A DNA stretch of 56,141 bases, taken from assembly GCA_029624815.1 (NCBI GenBank), contig JARSSH010000055.1, positions 1 to 56,141 of the forward strand, given 5' to 3'. This document shows positions 9,310 to 17,718 of the stretch, one piece after another. The position numbers and the translations under genes were made by a program. The notes under the pieces are model-generated. The model was not told the origin of the DNA. It was given only the letters and a program-made list of their open reading frames with translations, and searched no databases. Position 1 is the stretch's first letter. Each line of letters starts with the position of its first letter. This DNA is from Candidatus Competibacter sp. Its GTDB lineage: Bacteria > Pseudomonadota > Gammaproteobacteria > Competibacterales > Competibacteraceae.

Positions 9310-10684
9310 TCAAGAAATTTTTAAAGAAGACGGGTGGCCGAATAGCCGCCCGTCTTGCGTTGCGGGTGGGGTGTGGGCGATGTTCGCAACCGGCGAAGCC
9401 CTCCAGCATCGTACCCGTGCGGAATGTCCCGCCGCCGGCCAGTAGGCTGGAGCGGTGGGCGATGATCCACTGCCAGAAGCGGTTCAGTTCCCCGGCGCTG
9501 GCGATGGGTTCCAGTGCCTTGCTCAATCCCCGCTTCGTCTCCTGGACATTGAGCGCGCCATCCTCCCACTTCAATCGGCCGTGCAGGAACGCCCCTTCCA
9601 ACGCCCCGTCCGGCGACTTGCTCATCTTGGACGCCACCCAGGCGGACAGCGCGGTATCGGTATCGACCGCATCCCGGCCGAAGCGGGCGATGTCGTTGTC
9701 CAGCAGCCGGGCGAAGCGGTCGATGGTGCCCTGGCGGAGGCGGGTCGGCAGGCTGTCTTTCATTGCGGCCAATCGCTCGGTCCACGGCTTGGGTTCCGCG
9801 CCGATCTTCTCGGCCATCGATTTGACTTCGGGCGCGAGACCGTCGGCCCAGCGGTGGGGGCGGGAGTAGCGGGGTTCCTCCGTCGGGGGTATAGTGGGGT
9901 CGAAGCCCGCTCCCGGAACGGTTTGTGTAGGAGTAGAGCCGCTCTGCGTAGCACTGGTCGCGCCATATCTCGCGCCGGTTGCGCCGGGCTTCAGCTTCCA
10001 CCCGCTCAAAACCCACGCATTGCTCCCTTCCCGCTTGACCAGAACGACCTCGATGTCGCCATGCCCGATAGTCACATTCACGGCTGGCGGCCTGGTCAGT
10101 CGCCGTAGTTCTGTTCCTCTGGCGATGGCTTCAACCAGGCGTTGCGCCAAACTGATCGCTTGCGTTTGAGATGAGCCATCAACCCGCCGCCTGGCTTCCA
10201 GCAGATGCGAAAGGCCCATCGCGCCCCTGGTTTTGCCGGAAGGCGTCACCCGCCCCTCGCTTCCCCAGACGAAATCGACCCACCCCAGCCCGTTGCGGTA
10301 CATGGCGCGATGCACCGAGGTTTTCTCCATCAGCGCCTTGGTGAGGGATTCGTGGCCCCGCCGGATGTTGGCATCGACCGACTTCATGGCGGATTGGCTG
10401 AAACGAGCGCTCCCCGGCGCGCTCGGGGATTGCTGGCGCGCTTGTTGCCCCAGCCCCGCCTGTGCCAGCTACTCCGGCGGCACGTTCTCCTCGATCCATT
10501 TCCGAAGGGGCTGCATCGACGCCGGCCACTACTGGTCCGGGTCCGCCACGGTCAGGAAGATCATCTTTTCTTGGGATGTTTGGATGAATCGATCCCATAT
10601 ATCCGGCGGGATTTGATCCTCTCCCAGCATCTTGGCTCGTTGGAGAATGATCGACGAACCCAACGACTTCTGCTTTGGTTCCAC
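9310..10684 (-). pseudogene. Phage-type polyvalent protein gene with two in-frame amber codons
   Basis: A GTG start at 10684 preceded by GGAGGA opens a frame that reads sensibly for about 450 codons. TAG stops interrupt it at 10529-10531 (codon 52) and 10469-10471 (codon 72). Local readings are VADPDQ*WPASMQ and NVPPE*LAQAGL. The middle part (SHLLEARRR, then VNVTIGHGDIEVVL and WVLSGWKL) resembles the PBECR-type nuclease-like domain of phage polyvalent proteins. The later part (WADGLAPEVKSMAEKIG to LNRFWQWIIAHRSSLLAGGG) is helical and resembles other polyvalent-associated domains. The frame runs on into antisense pgk to 9146, so the natural C-terminus is lost. Family assignment is from memory. 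No other phage gene is nearby. Confidence 0.6.
9327..9356. terminator. Hairpin after pgk
   Basis: AAGACGGGTGGC (9327-9338) pairs with GCCGCCCGTCTT (9345-9356) around a 6-nt loop. All 12 positions pair on the + strand with one U-G wobble. There is no T-run on the + side. On the - side it is followed by CTTTAAAAATTTCTT. It probably ends pgk transcription and may work in both directions. Confidence 0.5.
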
Positions 10685-10988
10685 GTTGGCTCCTCCGCTC
10701 GACGATTTGGGCTTTCAGTCCGGCCCGGTGCATCGATGATTTCGGGGCGTCAACTATTTGGTAGCGGACAGCCACCCCTTCGCGGAGAAAGCCCGAAGCA
10801 GAATCGATTAAGCTGAGGATGGGCTTTACGAAACAGCGCCGGTGGGAAACCGGCGCGAGTATGAGCCAAGAATTTAGGAAACGGCTTGCGAGCCGCTGAT
10901 ATTTCGATGCGTCCTGTTGAATGCGCTGTTGGCCGCGACGACCTGCATGATGAGGAAGCTTCCAATTTGGACGTACGAGATCTGACCG
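10685..10988. other. Gene-poor spacer with two hairpins
   Basis: I see no convincing gene in these 304 bp. A perfect 8-bp stem, GCGCCGGT (10836-10843) with ACCGGCGC (10849-10856), sits in the middle. A second hairpin, CGGCT/AGCCG (10882-10895), lies closer to the RRM gene and is followed on the - strand by TTTCCTAAATTCTT, so it may terminate that gene. The ribosome site of the amber-interrupted gene lies at the left end. Confidence 0.5.
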
Positions 10989-11324
10989 TTAGTACCGGCG
11001 ACCGCCGCCGCCGCCGCCATAGCCTCCACGTTTTCCGCCGCCACCGCCGTAGCCGCCGCCACCGCCACCGCCACTTTGTTGCGGGCGCGCTTCGTTGACG
11101 GTCAGGCCGCGGCCATCAACTTCTTTGCCGTTGAGGGCGGCGATAGCTGCTTGCGCTTCCTGGTCGCTGCCCATTTCCACGAAGCCGAAGCCCTTGGATC
11201 GGCCGGTATCGCGATCCGTGATCACTTGGGCCGAACGCACCGCGCCATGCGTCTCGAACAGGCGCCCCAGCTCGCTGCTGCCGATGCTATAGCTCAAATT
11301 TCCGACATATAACTTCTTGCCCAA
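10989..11324 (-). CDS. Glycine-rich RNA-binding protein (single RRM)
   Basis: A 111-aa protein with one RNA recognition motif: RNP2 KLYVGNL at residues 4-10 and RNP1 KGFGFVEM near residue 43. A tail of nearly pure Gly with Tyr/Arg follows. Such proteins (cyanobacterial Rbp-like) are RNA chaperones often linked to cold. I chose the TTG at 11324 because GAGGAG lies 8-9 nt upstream and homologues begin at this point. An in-frame ATG at 11372 would add 16 residues unlike the family. It is transcribed alone. Confidence 0.88.
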   Translation of the reverse strand: MGKKLYVGNLSYSIGSSELGRLFETHGAVRSAQVITDRDTGRSKGFGFVEMGSDQEAQAAIAALNGKEVDGRGLTVNEARPQQSGGGGGGGYGGGGGKRGGYGGGGGGRRY

Positions 11325-11689
11325 TTGAAAGACTCCTCGATAAGTTCCACCAAAAAACATCAGACAAAACATTCGGACACTTCAAGTACAGATTGGCAGT
11401 TTTACATGAGCCTTATGCCGAGTCAATTTTCGGTTTTCCCCGCCCGGTCGCTCCATACCTTGTTGGAGATGCCGGTCGGCGGGTTGCCATTGCGGGCGGC
11501 CGGAACGATTTGCGTTGGGGTTATGCTATTTGGGCCATGATGGCCATGCTACCTTATGCCAAAAATCGGCGAGTTCCGTGGCGGACTGTTTTGATAGCCG
11601 CCGCCGCGTCGTCGCGCACCCCCGCTTTTGCGGATCAATCCGGATTTTCCCCATAAAGCCATCGAGCCTAGCCAGAAGTTTTTCTTCTA
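11325..11689. other. Divergent intergenic region between the RRM gene and parE
   Basis: These 365 bp hold no reading frame I would support. They must contain both promoters, but no strong -35/-10 pair stands out. Just before parE, AGAAG-TTTTT-CTTCT forms a small inverted repeat that occupies the place of a ribosome site. Confidence 0.5.
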
Positions 11690-13579
11690 ATGAACGTAAC
11701 TGCTTACGACGCCTCCGCGATAGAAGTTCTCAGCGGTCTGGACCCGGTTCGCAAACGGCCGGGCATGTACACCGATACCGCCCGGCCCAACCACCTGGCG
11801 CAGGAAGTCATCGACAATAGCGTGGACGAGGCTATCGCCGGTCACGCTAGCACGGTCATGCTCACCCTGCACGCCGACGGTTCGTTGTCGGTCGAAGACG
11901 ACGGGCGCGGGATGCCGGTGGACATCCATCCCGAGGAGGGTGTTCCCGGCGTCGAGTTGATCCTGACCCGCTTGCACGCCGGCGGCAAATTTTCCGACCG
12001 CAACTACCGCTTCTCCGGCGGTTTGCATGGCGTCGGCGTGTCGGTGGTGAATGCGTTGTCCAGTCATCTCGAAGTCTGGGTCAAACGTGGTGGCAAGGAA
12101 TACAACATGGCTTTCGCCAGTGGCGATAAGGTGTCCGAACTGGAGGAGATCGGCACGGTTCCCCGGCGCATCACGGGCACCACCGTGCGGTTCTGGCCGG
12201 ACCCATGCTATTTCGATTCGCCCAAATTTTCCGTACCCCGGCTCAGGCATGTGTTGCGCGCCAAGGCGGTGTTGTGCCCCGGTCTGAAGGTGGGTTTTAC
12301 CGACGAGGCAGCCGGTGAGCAAGTCGTTTGGCGCTACCAGGACGGCCTGATCGATTATCTCAGAGAGGCTTTGGGAGCAGCGGCGTTGCTGCCCGATCCA
12401 CCGTTCGTTGGCCGTGTCAGCAGCGAGCGCGAGGCCGCCGACTGGGCGCTGGCCTGGCTGCCGGACGGCGGCGAGCCGGTGGCGGAAAGCTACGTCAACT
12501 TGATTCCGACCGCGCAGGGCGGTACCCACGTCAACGGTCTACGCGCCGGACTGACCGATGCGGTGCGCGAGTTTTGCGAATTTCGCAACCTGGCGCCGCG
12601 CGGTCTGCGGATCGCCCCGGAAGACGTTTGGGAGAGTTGCTGCTACGTGCTGTCGGTCAAGCTGCGGGATCCGCAGTTTTCCGGCCAAACCAAGGAGCGG
12701 TTGTCCTCGCGCGAGTGCGCGGTGTTCGTGGCCGGGGTGGTCAAGGATGCGTTGAGCCTGTGGTTGAACCAGCATCCGGAAACCGGCGAGCGCATCGCCC
12801 AACTGGCGCTGGCCAACGCGCACAAACGCCTGCGCGCCAGCCGCAAGGTGGTGCGCAAGCAGGTCACCAGCGGTCCGGCCTTGCCCGGCAAGCTGGCCGA
12901 TTGCAGCGCCCAGGATTTGGGGCGCACCGAACTGTTTCTGGTGGAGGGCGATTCCGCCGGCGGCTCCACCAAACAGGCCCGCAATCGCGAGTTTCAAGCG
13001 GTGATGCCGCTGCGCGGCAAGATTCTGAATACCTGGGAAGTGGATTCCGCCGAGGTGATGGCCTCGCAGGAGGTGCACGACATCGCCGTGGCGATTGGGG
13101 TCGATCCTGGCGCCGGCGATTTGAACGGCTTGCGCTACGGCAAGATCTGCATTCTCGCCGACGCCGACTCCGACGGTCTGCACATCGCCACCTTGCTGTG
13201 CGCGCTGTTCGTGCGGCATTTTCGCCCGCTGGTGGAGGCCGGCCACGTCCATGTCGCCATGCCTCCGCTGTTTCGGGTCGATGTCGGCAAGGAGGTGTTT
13301 TATGCCCTGGACGAGGCCGAAAAACAGGGCATTCTCGACCGTATCGCCGCCGAGAAGAAGAAGGGCAAGCTCAGTGTTACCCGTTTCAAGGGCTTGGGCG
13401 AAATGAATCCGTTGCAACTGCGAGAAACCACCATGGACCCCGCCACTCGCCGGTTGGTGCAACTGACCCTGGAAACCGGCGACGACACCCTGGCGTTGAT
13501 GGATATGCTGCTGGCCAGGAAACGCGCCGGGGATCGCAAGAACTGGCTGGAAGAAAGGGGGAATCTGGCGGAGATTTAG
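11690..13579 (+). CDS. parE: DNA topoisomerase IV subunit B
   Basis: A 629-aa ATPase subunit of topoisomerase IV, which unlinks daughter chromosomes together with ParC. The N-terminus AIEVLSGLDPVRKRPGMY, the GHKL ATP site (EVIDNSVDEAIAG, DDGRGMPV, GGLHGVGVSVVNALS), the TOPRIM EGDSAGGS, the DADSDGLHIATLL metal site and the C-terminal RFKGLGEMNP are all present. The DSDG rather than DVDG form and the RPGMYTDT start favour ParE over GyrB. parC is not in this window. No Shine-Dalgarno sequence is visible. Confidence 0.97.
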   Translation: MNVTAYDASAIEVLSGLDPVRKRPGMYTDTARPNHLAQEVIDNSVDEAIAGHASTVMLTLHADGSLSVEDDGRGMPVDIHPEEGVPGVELILTRLHAGGKFSDRNYRFSGGLHGVGVSVVNALSSHLEVWVKRGGKEYNMAFASGDKVSELEEIGTVPRRITGTTVRFWPDPCYFDSPKFSVPRLRHVLRAKAVLCPGLKVGFTDEAAGEQVVWRYQDGLIDYLREALGAAALLPDPPFVGRVSSEREAADWALAWLPDGGEPVAESYVNLIPTAQGGTHVNGLRAGLTDAVREFCEFRNLAPRGLRIAPEDVWESCCYVLSVKLRDPQFSGQTKERLSSRECAVFVAGVVKDALSLWLNQHPETGERIAQLALANAHKRLRASRKVVRKQVTSGPALPGKLADCSAQDLGRTELFLVEGDSAGGSTKQARNREFQAVMPLRGKILNTWEVDSAEVMASQEVHDIAVAIGVDPGAGDLNGLRYGKICILADADSDGLHIATLLCALFVRHFRPLVEAGHVHVAMPPLFRVDVGKEVFYALDEAEKQGILDRIAAEKKKGKLSVTRFKGLGEMNPLQLRETTMDPATRRLVQLTLETGDDTLALMDMLLARKRAGDRKNWLEERGNLAEI

Positions 13580-13787
13580 GCCGGTCCGGGCGATGGTCGG
13601 GTTCGCAACCGTGCGGCGCCGCCAACCTGTCGGCAGGATTAAAGATAATGAAAAAACCATGATTATTTTATGTCCCGCATCTTGTGGCTCCCGGATTCAG
13701 TGTCTACCTTTTAAGAGCGTTGCGTTCCCCGAACGACGCGATGTAAAACCGAAAATCACAGCGATAATGCACAAAGGAGGTTGATTG

Positions 13788-14285
13788 ATGAACAAGAAAC
13801 TATTGATGGGCGCGACCGCGTTCTGTGTGATGGGACTGTCGGGTGGTGCCTGGGCCGCCGACGCCGCGACGGCGGACGAGGTGGTCGCCAAGGTCAAGGA
13901 AGCCGCTGCGGATGTGAAAGCGCATGCCGATGTTGCCTTGACCGAATTTGACAAGAAAGACGGCAAGTGGGCCTGGAAGGACACTTATGTGTTCGTGCTC
14001 GATTGCTCCAATGGGACGATGAAGGCTCACCCGAGCGAAAAGGTCAAGGGCATGAAGTTGGCCGATCTCAAGGACAAGGAAAGCGGTAAGGAATTCGGCA
14101 GCGCTCTGTGCGACGCCGCCAAGGAGACCAATGGCGGTTGGGTCGAATACATGTGGACCAAGCCGGGCGCCGAGGGCCACCATCGCAAGGTGGCCTACGT
14201 ATTGACGGCTGGCAACTATCAGGTCGCGGCCGGCGTCTATGACGACAAATTGACCGCCAAGGAGCTAGAGGCCAAAGCCAAGTAA
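13788..14285 (+). CDS. Secreted cache-domain protein
   Basis: A 165-aa protein with a signal peptide ([21 protein letters not shown], cleavage near AWA-AD). A single cache-type sensing domain follows, with the motifs [26 protein letters not shown] and GWVEYMW. Such stand-alone periplasmic cache proteins bind small ligands, and many sit near chemotaxis or signalling genes; none is adjacent here. The ATG at 13788 follows AAAGGAGG. The two Cys residues could form a disulfide. It is a single-gene unit. Confidence 0.8.
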   Translation: MNKKLLMGATAFCVMGLSGGAWAADAATADEVVAKVKEAAADVKAHADVALTEFDKKDGKWAWKDTYVFVLDCSNGTMKAHPSEKVKGMKLADLKDKESGKEFGSALCDAAKETNGGWVEYMWTKPGAEGHHRKVAYVLTAGNYQVAAGVYDDKLTAKELEAKAK

Positions 14286-14440
14286 CATCCCCTGACACCG
14301 TCGCGCCCGCGCCTGATCCATCGGGCGGCGAGGCACGGCGGTTCTCGAACCCCGCCTTCATTGCTTTCTTCTATCCCCGATCATCCCGCTCTCTCGTTTA
14401 TACTGACCTGGTTTTTCCACGATATACGGAGGAGAACCCG

Positions 14441-14965
14441 GTGATCTACTCTCTCGGCGACCGCAGGGTCGAGTTTCACGGCGAGGACTGGTTTATCGCC
14501 GATAATGCGACCGTCATCGGCTCGGTGGTGCTCAAGCAGAACGCCAGCATCTGGTTCAACGCCGTGGCGCGCGGCGACAACGACGTCATTACCATCGGCG
14601 AAAATTCCAACGTCCAGGACGGCTCGATCCTCCACACCGACCCCGGTATTTTGCTGACCATCGGCCGCGACGTTACCGTCGGCCATCTGGCCATGCTGCA
14701 CGGCTGCATCGTCGGCGACAACAGCCTGATCGGCATCAAGAGCCTGATCATGAATCGGGCGGTGATCGGCAAAAACTGCCTGATCGGCGCCAACAGCCTG
14801 ATCACCGAGGGCCAGACCATCCCGGACGGCTCGCTGGTGATGGGTTCGCCCGGCAAGATCGTGAGGATGTTGACCGAGCGGGAGATCGAGGGCCTGCGCG
14901 TGTCGGCGGGCCGCTACGTCGAGAACTTCAAACGCTTCAAGCGCGACCTGCGCCGGCAGGACTGA
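14441..14965 (+). CDS. Gamma-carbonic anhydrase-like hexapeptide-repeat protein
   Basis: A 174-aa left-handed beta-helix protein of the gamma-CA/YrdA/PaaY type. Hexapeptide turns run through residues 20-135 ([42 protein letters not shown]). The three metal-binding His positions of the family fit [17 protein letters not shown]. The start is GTG at 14441 with ACGGAGGAG upstream. It is 4 bp from the moxR start and probably co-transcribed. Many homologues lack measurable CO2 hydration activity. Confidence 0.88.
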   Translation: MIYSLGDRRVEFHGEDWFIADNATVIGSVVLKQNASIWFNAVARGDNDVITIGENSNVQDGSILHTDPGILLTIGRDVTVGHLAMLHGCIVGDNSLIGIKSLIMNRAVIGKNCLIGANSLITEGQTIPDGSLVMGSPGKIVRMLTEREIEGLRVSAGRYVENFKRFKRDLRRQD

Positions 14966-14969
14966 GCCG

Positions 14970-15899
14970 GTGGCGGCGCTTGAGGATCGGCTGGAACTCA
15001 CCATCCAGCAGGTTGGCACGACCATCCTGGGCAAGGAACGGGCTATCCGGCTGGCGCTGGCCTGCCTGTTGGCGCGCGGCCACCTGCTGATCGAAGATCT
15101 GCCCGGCATGGGTAAGACGACCCTGGCTCACGCGCTGGCGCGCTGTCTGGGCCTGCACTACCAGCGTATCCAATTCACCAGCGACCTGTTGCCGGCGGAT
15201 ATCCTCGGCGCGGCGGTGTACGAACGCCAGCGCGAAACCTTCGTGTTCCATCCAGGGCCGATTTTCGCGCAACTGATCCTGGCCGACGAGATCAACCGCG
15301 CCACCCCCAAGACTCAAAGCGCCTTGTTGGAGGCGATGGAGGAAGAGCAGGTCACGATCGAGGGCGAGACCCGCCAGTTGCCGGAGCCGTTCTTTGTCAT
15401 CGCCACCCAAAATCCCGCCTACCAGATTGGCACTTTCCCCTTGCCGGAGTCGCAGCTCGACCGTTTTTTGATGCGGATCGAGCTGGGCTATCCCGATGCC
15501 CAGGCGGAACGGGCGTTGCTGGAAGGCGAGGACCGCCGCGAGGTTTTGGCCCGACTGCCGGTTTGCATGACCCCGATGCAACTGCACGAGTTGCAGGGAC
15601 GGGTGTCGGGTGTGCACGTCGCCGCGCCGCTGCTGGATTACGTCCAGGCATTGCTGGCATTTTCCCGCCAAACCGGTCGTTTTCGCGGTGGCTTGTCGCC
15701 ACGCGCCGGCCTGGGGCTGCTGCGGGCGGCGCGGGCCTGGGCGCTGCTGCACCGCCGTGGCCATGTGTTGCCGGAAGACGTTCAGGCGGTGCTGCCGGCG
15801 GTGGTGGGCCATCGTTTGCACCCCAGCGACGATCGTCTGGAGCAATCGTCCAGCGCTCTGGTCGGGCAGTTGCTGGGCGCCGTGGCGGTGCCGGCCTGA
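14970..15899 (+). CDS. MoxR-family AAA+ ATPase
   Basis: A 309-aa MoxR chaperone ATPase, GTG start. The Walker A is EDLPGMGKTTLA (residues 43-54), Walker B LILADEINRATPKTQ, and sensor/second-region motifs IATQNPAYQIGTFPLPESQLDRF. A MoxR-DUF58-TgpA gene set is a widespread three-gene unit thought to act on protein maturation or cell-envelope homeostasis. The neighbours here match exactly that unit. Confidence 0.93.
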   Translation: MAALEDRLELTIQQVGTTILGKERAIRLALACLLARGHLLIEDLPGMGKTTLAHALARCLGLHYQRIQFTSDLLPADILGAAVYERQRETFVFHPGPIFAQLILADEINRATPKTQSALLEAMEEEQVTIEGETRQLPEPFFVIATQNPAYQIGTFPLPESQLDRFLMRIELGYPDAQAERALLEGEDRREVLARLPVCMTPMQLHELQGRVSGVHVAAPLLDYVQALLAFSRQTGRFRGGLSPRAGLGLLRAARAWALLHRRGHVLPEDVQAVLPAVVGHRLHPSDDRLEQSSSALVGQLLGAVAVPA

Positions 15900-15911
15900 G
15901 GTTTGGCCGCC

Positions 15912-16937
15912 ATGTTCAGGGTGTTGCGGCAACGCTTCGAGGCTTGGGTAACGCGCGGCCAGCGGCCGGCTCGTCAGCCGGTTCGACTGGACCGCCGCCG
16001 CATCTACATTCTGCCGACCCGCCAGGGTTATGCCTTTGCCCTGCTGTTGCTGGTGTTGTTTCTGTGGTCGGTCAACTACAGCAACAGCATGGGCTTCGCT
16101 TTTACTTTTCTGTTGTCGGCGGTGGCGTTGAACAGCATGTGGCGGGCGCACAATAATCTGCTGGATCTGGCGATTCAGCCGGGTGGCGCCGAGCCGGTGT
16201 TCGCCGGTCAGGACGCGCGGTTCGATTACCGGCTGGACAATCCCGATTCCACGCCGCGCCATGGCATCGCGTTGCAATGGCGAGATCGATCGCCCCGTTA
16301 TGCGGATGTGTCGGCACAGGGTTCGGCGACCGTCGTTCTGGCGGTTCCCACCGAGCGGCGCGGTCGGCTGCGGCCGGGCCGGCTGCGCGTGCTGACCCGC
16401 TTTCCCCTCGGCTTGTTGCAAGCGTGGAGTTGGGTGGAGTTCGAGCAGGATTGTCTGGTCTATCCCCAACCTCGCGGCGGGCGACCGCTGCCGGCAGCGA
16501 TGGCGGGCGGCGCCGGCGGCGGCTTGGGCGAGCAAGGGGCGGGCAGTGAGGATTACGCCGGGTTCCGACCCTACGCGCCCGGCGATTCACCGCGCAGGAT
16601 TGCCTGGCGGGCCGCGACCCACACCGATCGCCTGTTGGTCAAGCGTTTTACCGATCAGGCCCGGCCGGAGCTGTGGCTGGATTGGCGATTGCTCGGATCG
16701 GAACCGCTCGAATCGCGCTTGGAACAGCTCTGTCAATGGGTGTTGAAGGCGGAGAGCGAAGGGTGCGAGTACGGTTTGCGCCTGCCGGGTCGAAAAATTC
16801 CGCCCGCGCATGGCGAAGTCCAGCGCCGCCGCTGTCTGGAAACGCTGGCGCTGTTTGCGCCGGCCGATGGAATGCCGCGCCGCGATGAAATCGCCATGGA
16901 ATCGAACGAGATCGCCAGGGCGCAAGCGACTGGTTGA
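15912..16937 (+). CDS. DUF58 domain protein, possibly with an altered C-terminus
   Basis: A 341-aa membrane-anchored protein. Two adjacent hydrophobic helices (about residues 38-80) precede a large domain with the DUF58 motif EDYAGFRPYAPGDSPRRIAWRAATHTDRLLVKRF. It is the partner of MoxR in this operon type. Downstream, 32 bp of its 3' end recur about 830 bp later, beyond vsr. The last 30 or so codons may thus not be ancestral. ATG at 15912 is preferred over TTG at 15903. Confidence 0.9.
   Translation: MFRVLRQRFEAWVTRGQRPARQPVRLDRRRIYILPTRQGYAFALLLLVLFLWSVNYSNSMGFAFTFLLSAVALNSMWRAHNNLLDLAIQPGGAEPVFAGQDARFDYRLDNPDSTPRHGIALQWRDRSPRYADVSAQGSATVVLAVPTERRGRLRPGRLRVLTRFPLGLLQAWSWVEFEQDCLVYPQPRGGRPLPAAMAGGAGGGLGEQGAGSEDYAGFRPYAPGDSPRRIAWRAATHTDRLLVKRFTDQARPELWLDWRLLGSEPLESRLEQLCQWVLKAESEGCEYGLRLPGRKIPPAHGEVQRRRCLETLALFAPADGMPRRDEIAMESNEIARAQATG
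16824..16855 (+). repeat. Left copy of imperfect direct repeat flanking vsr
   Basis: 32 bp of the DUF58 3' end, encoding RRRCLETLAL. It matches 17655-17686 at 30 of 32 positions. The spacing between copies is 831 bp and encloses vsr and the methyltransferase stub. Confidence 0.85.
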
Positions 16938-16977
16938 GAGTCCAATCTGGGTGTGCGCTGACGACGGCGTCAGCGTT

Positions 16978-17520
16978 ATGGAACAAGCAAAGATGGGCAA
17001 AGACAGCGGCGAATGCGAAGTGGAAACTGGCGCGGCGGTGGTAAAGGAGAGCGCTCTGGCCGAATATCGGATCGATTCGGCCCCGCTCGTCGACATTCCC
17101 CGCCGTACCGATACCTTGACTTCCGCTGCCCGGAGCGAGCGGATGAGTCGAATCCACGGAAAGGATACCCAGCCGGAAATGAAGATTCGCCGTCTCGTGC
17201 ATGGCATGGGTTACCGGTATCGCCTTCATCGGCGGGATCTTCCCGGGAAGCCCGATCTGGTTTTTTCCTCGCGCCGCAAGGTGATATTCGTGCACGGTTG
17301 TTTCTGGCATCGTCATCCCGATGCTCGTTGCAAGCTGGCCAGACTGCCCAAGTCCCGCCTGGATTTTTGGCAACCGAAGCTGGAGAACAACCGGGCGCGC
17401 GATCTTGAAAAGCAGAAACAGCTTGTCGAAGACGGTTGGCGAGTACTGGTTTTGTGGGAATGCGAATTGCGTGACGCTTCCGGTCTTGAGCAAAGACTCA
17501 GGAGCTTTTTGGATGATTGA
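16978..17520 (+). CDS. vsr: Very short patch repair (Vsr) endonuclease
   Basis: Vsr nicks next to T:G mismatches that arise when 5-methylcytosine deaminates, protecting genomes with a cytosine methyltransferase. The family core RSERMSRIHGKDTQPEMKIR, then YRLHRRDLPGKPDLVFSSRR with the catalytic Asp, HGCFWHRH and the metal Cys/His set are intact. With ATG at 16978 it is 180 aa; homologues begin near the RTDTLTSAAR segment, so the first 40-50 residues are extra. It overlaps the start of a methyltransferase stub by 8 nt. It interrupts a conserved MoxR-DUF58-TgpA operon. Confidence 0.9.
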   Translation: MEQAKMGKDSGECEVETGAAVVKESALAEYRIDSAPLVDIPRRTDTLTSAARSERMSRIHGKDTQPEMKIRRLVHGMGYRYRLHRRDLPGKPDLVFSSRRKVIFVHGCFWHRHPDARCKLARLPKSRLDFWQPKLENNRARDLEKQKQLVEDGWRVLVLWECELRDASGLEQRLRSFLDD

Positions 17521-17620
17521 TAAAATCAAGGCCATAGAACTTTTCGCGGGGGCAGGCGGCCTTGGCATGGGGGTAAGTCGTTCCGGGTTCGAGACAGTCG
17601 CCGCGATTGAAAGGAAATAG
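17513..17620 (+). pseudogene. Truncated C5 cytosine-specific DNA methyltransferase
   Basis: Thirty-five codons read MIDKIKAIELFAGAGG, then LGMGVSRSGFETVAAIE, followed by RK and a stop. This is motif I (the SAM-binding FAGAGGLGMG loop) and the start of motif II of a Dcm-type enzyme, cut off before every catalytic motif (PCQ, ENV, QRR absent). It overlaps vsr by 8 nt, the normal vsr-dcm arrangement. It cannot be active. Confidence 0.85.
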
Positions 17621-17621
17621 C

Positions 17622-17718
17622 GGATCATGGTTCATCCCAAGCAACGAAATTCGACGCCGCCACTGTTTGGAAACGCTGGCGCTGTTGGTCGGCGGCGAGA
17701 GCTGGAAGGAGATCGATC
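17622..17718 (+). pseudogene. Remnant of a DUF58 3' end
   Basis: Read in frame, this gives WFIPSNEIRRRHCLETLALLVGGESWKE. It parallels the DUF58 tail IPPAHGEVQRRRCLETLALF at lower identity. No start codon or stop bounds it. It is best explained as a diverged second copy of the DUF58 end left after the vsr segment entered. The ribosome site for the next gene (GGAAGGAGATC) lies within it. Confidence 0.6.
17655..17686 (+). repeat. Right copy of imperfect direct repeat flanking vsr
   Basis: 30 of 32 positions match 16824-16855. The two differences are transitions (G/A and C/T). Confidence 0.85.
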
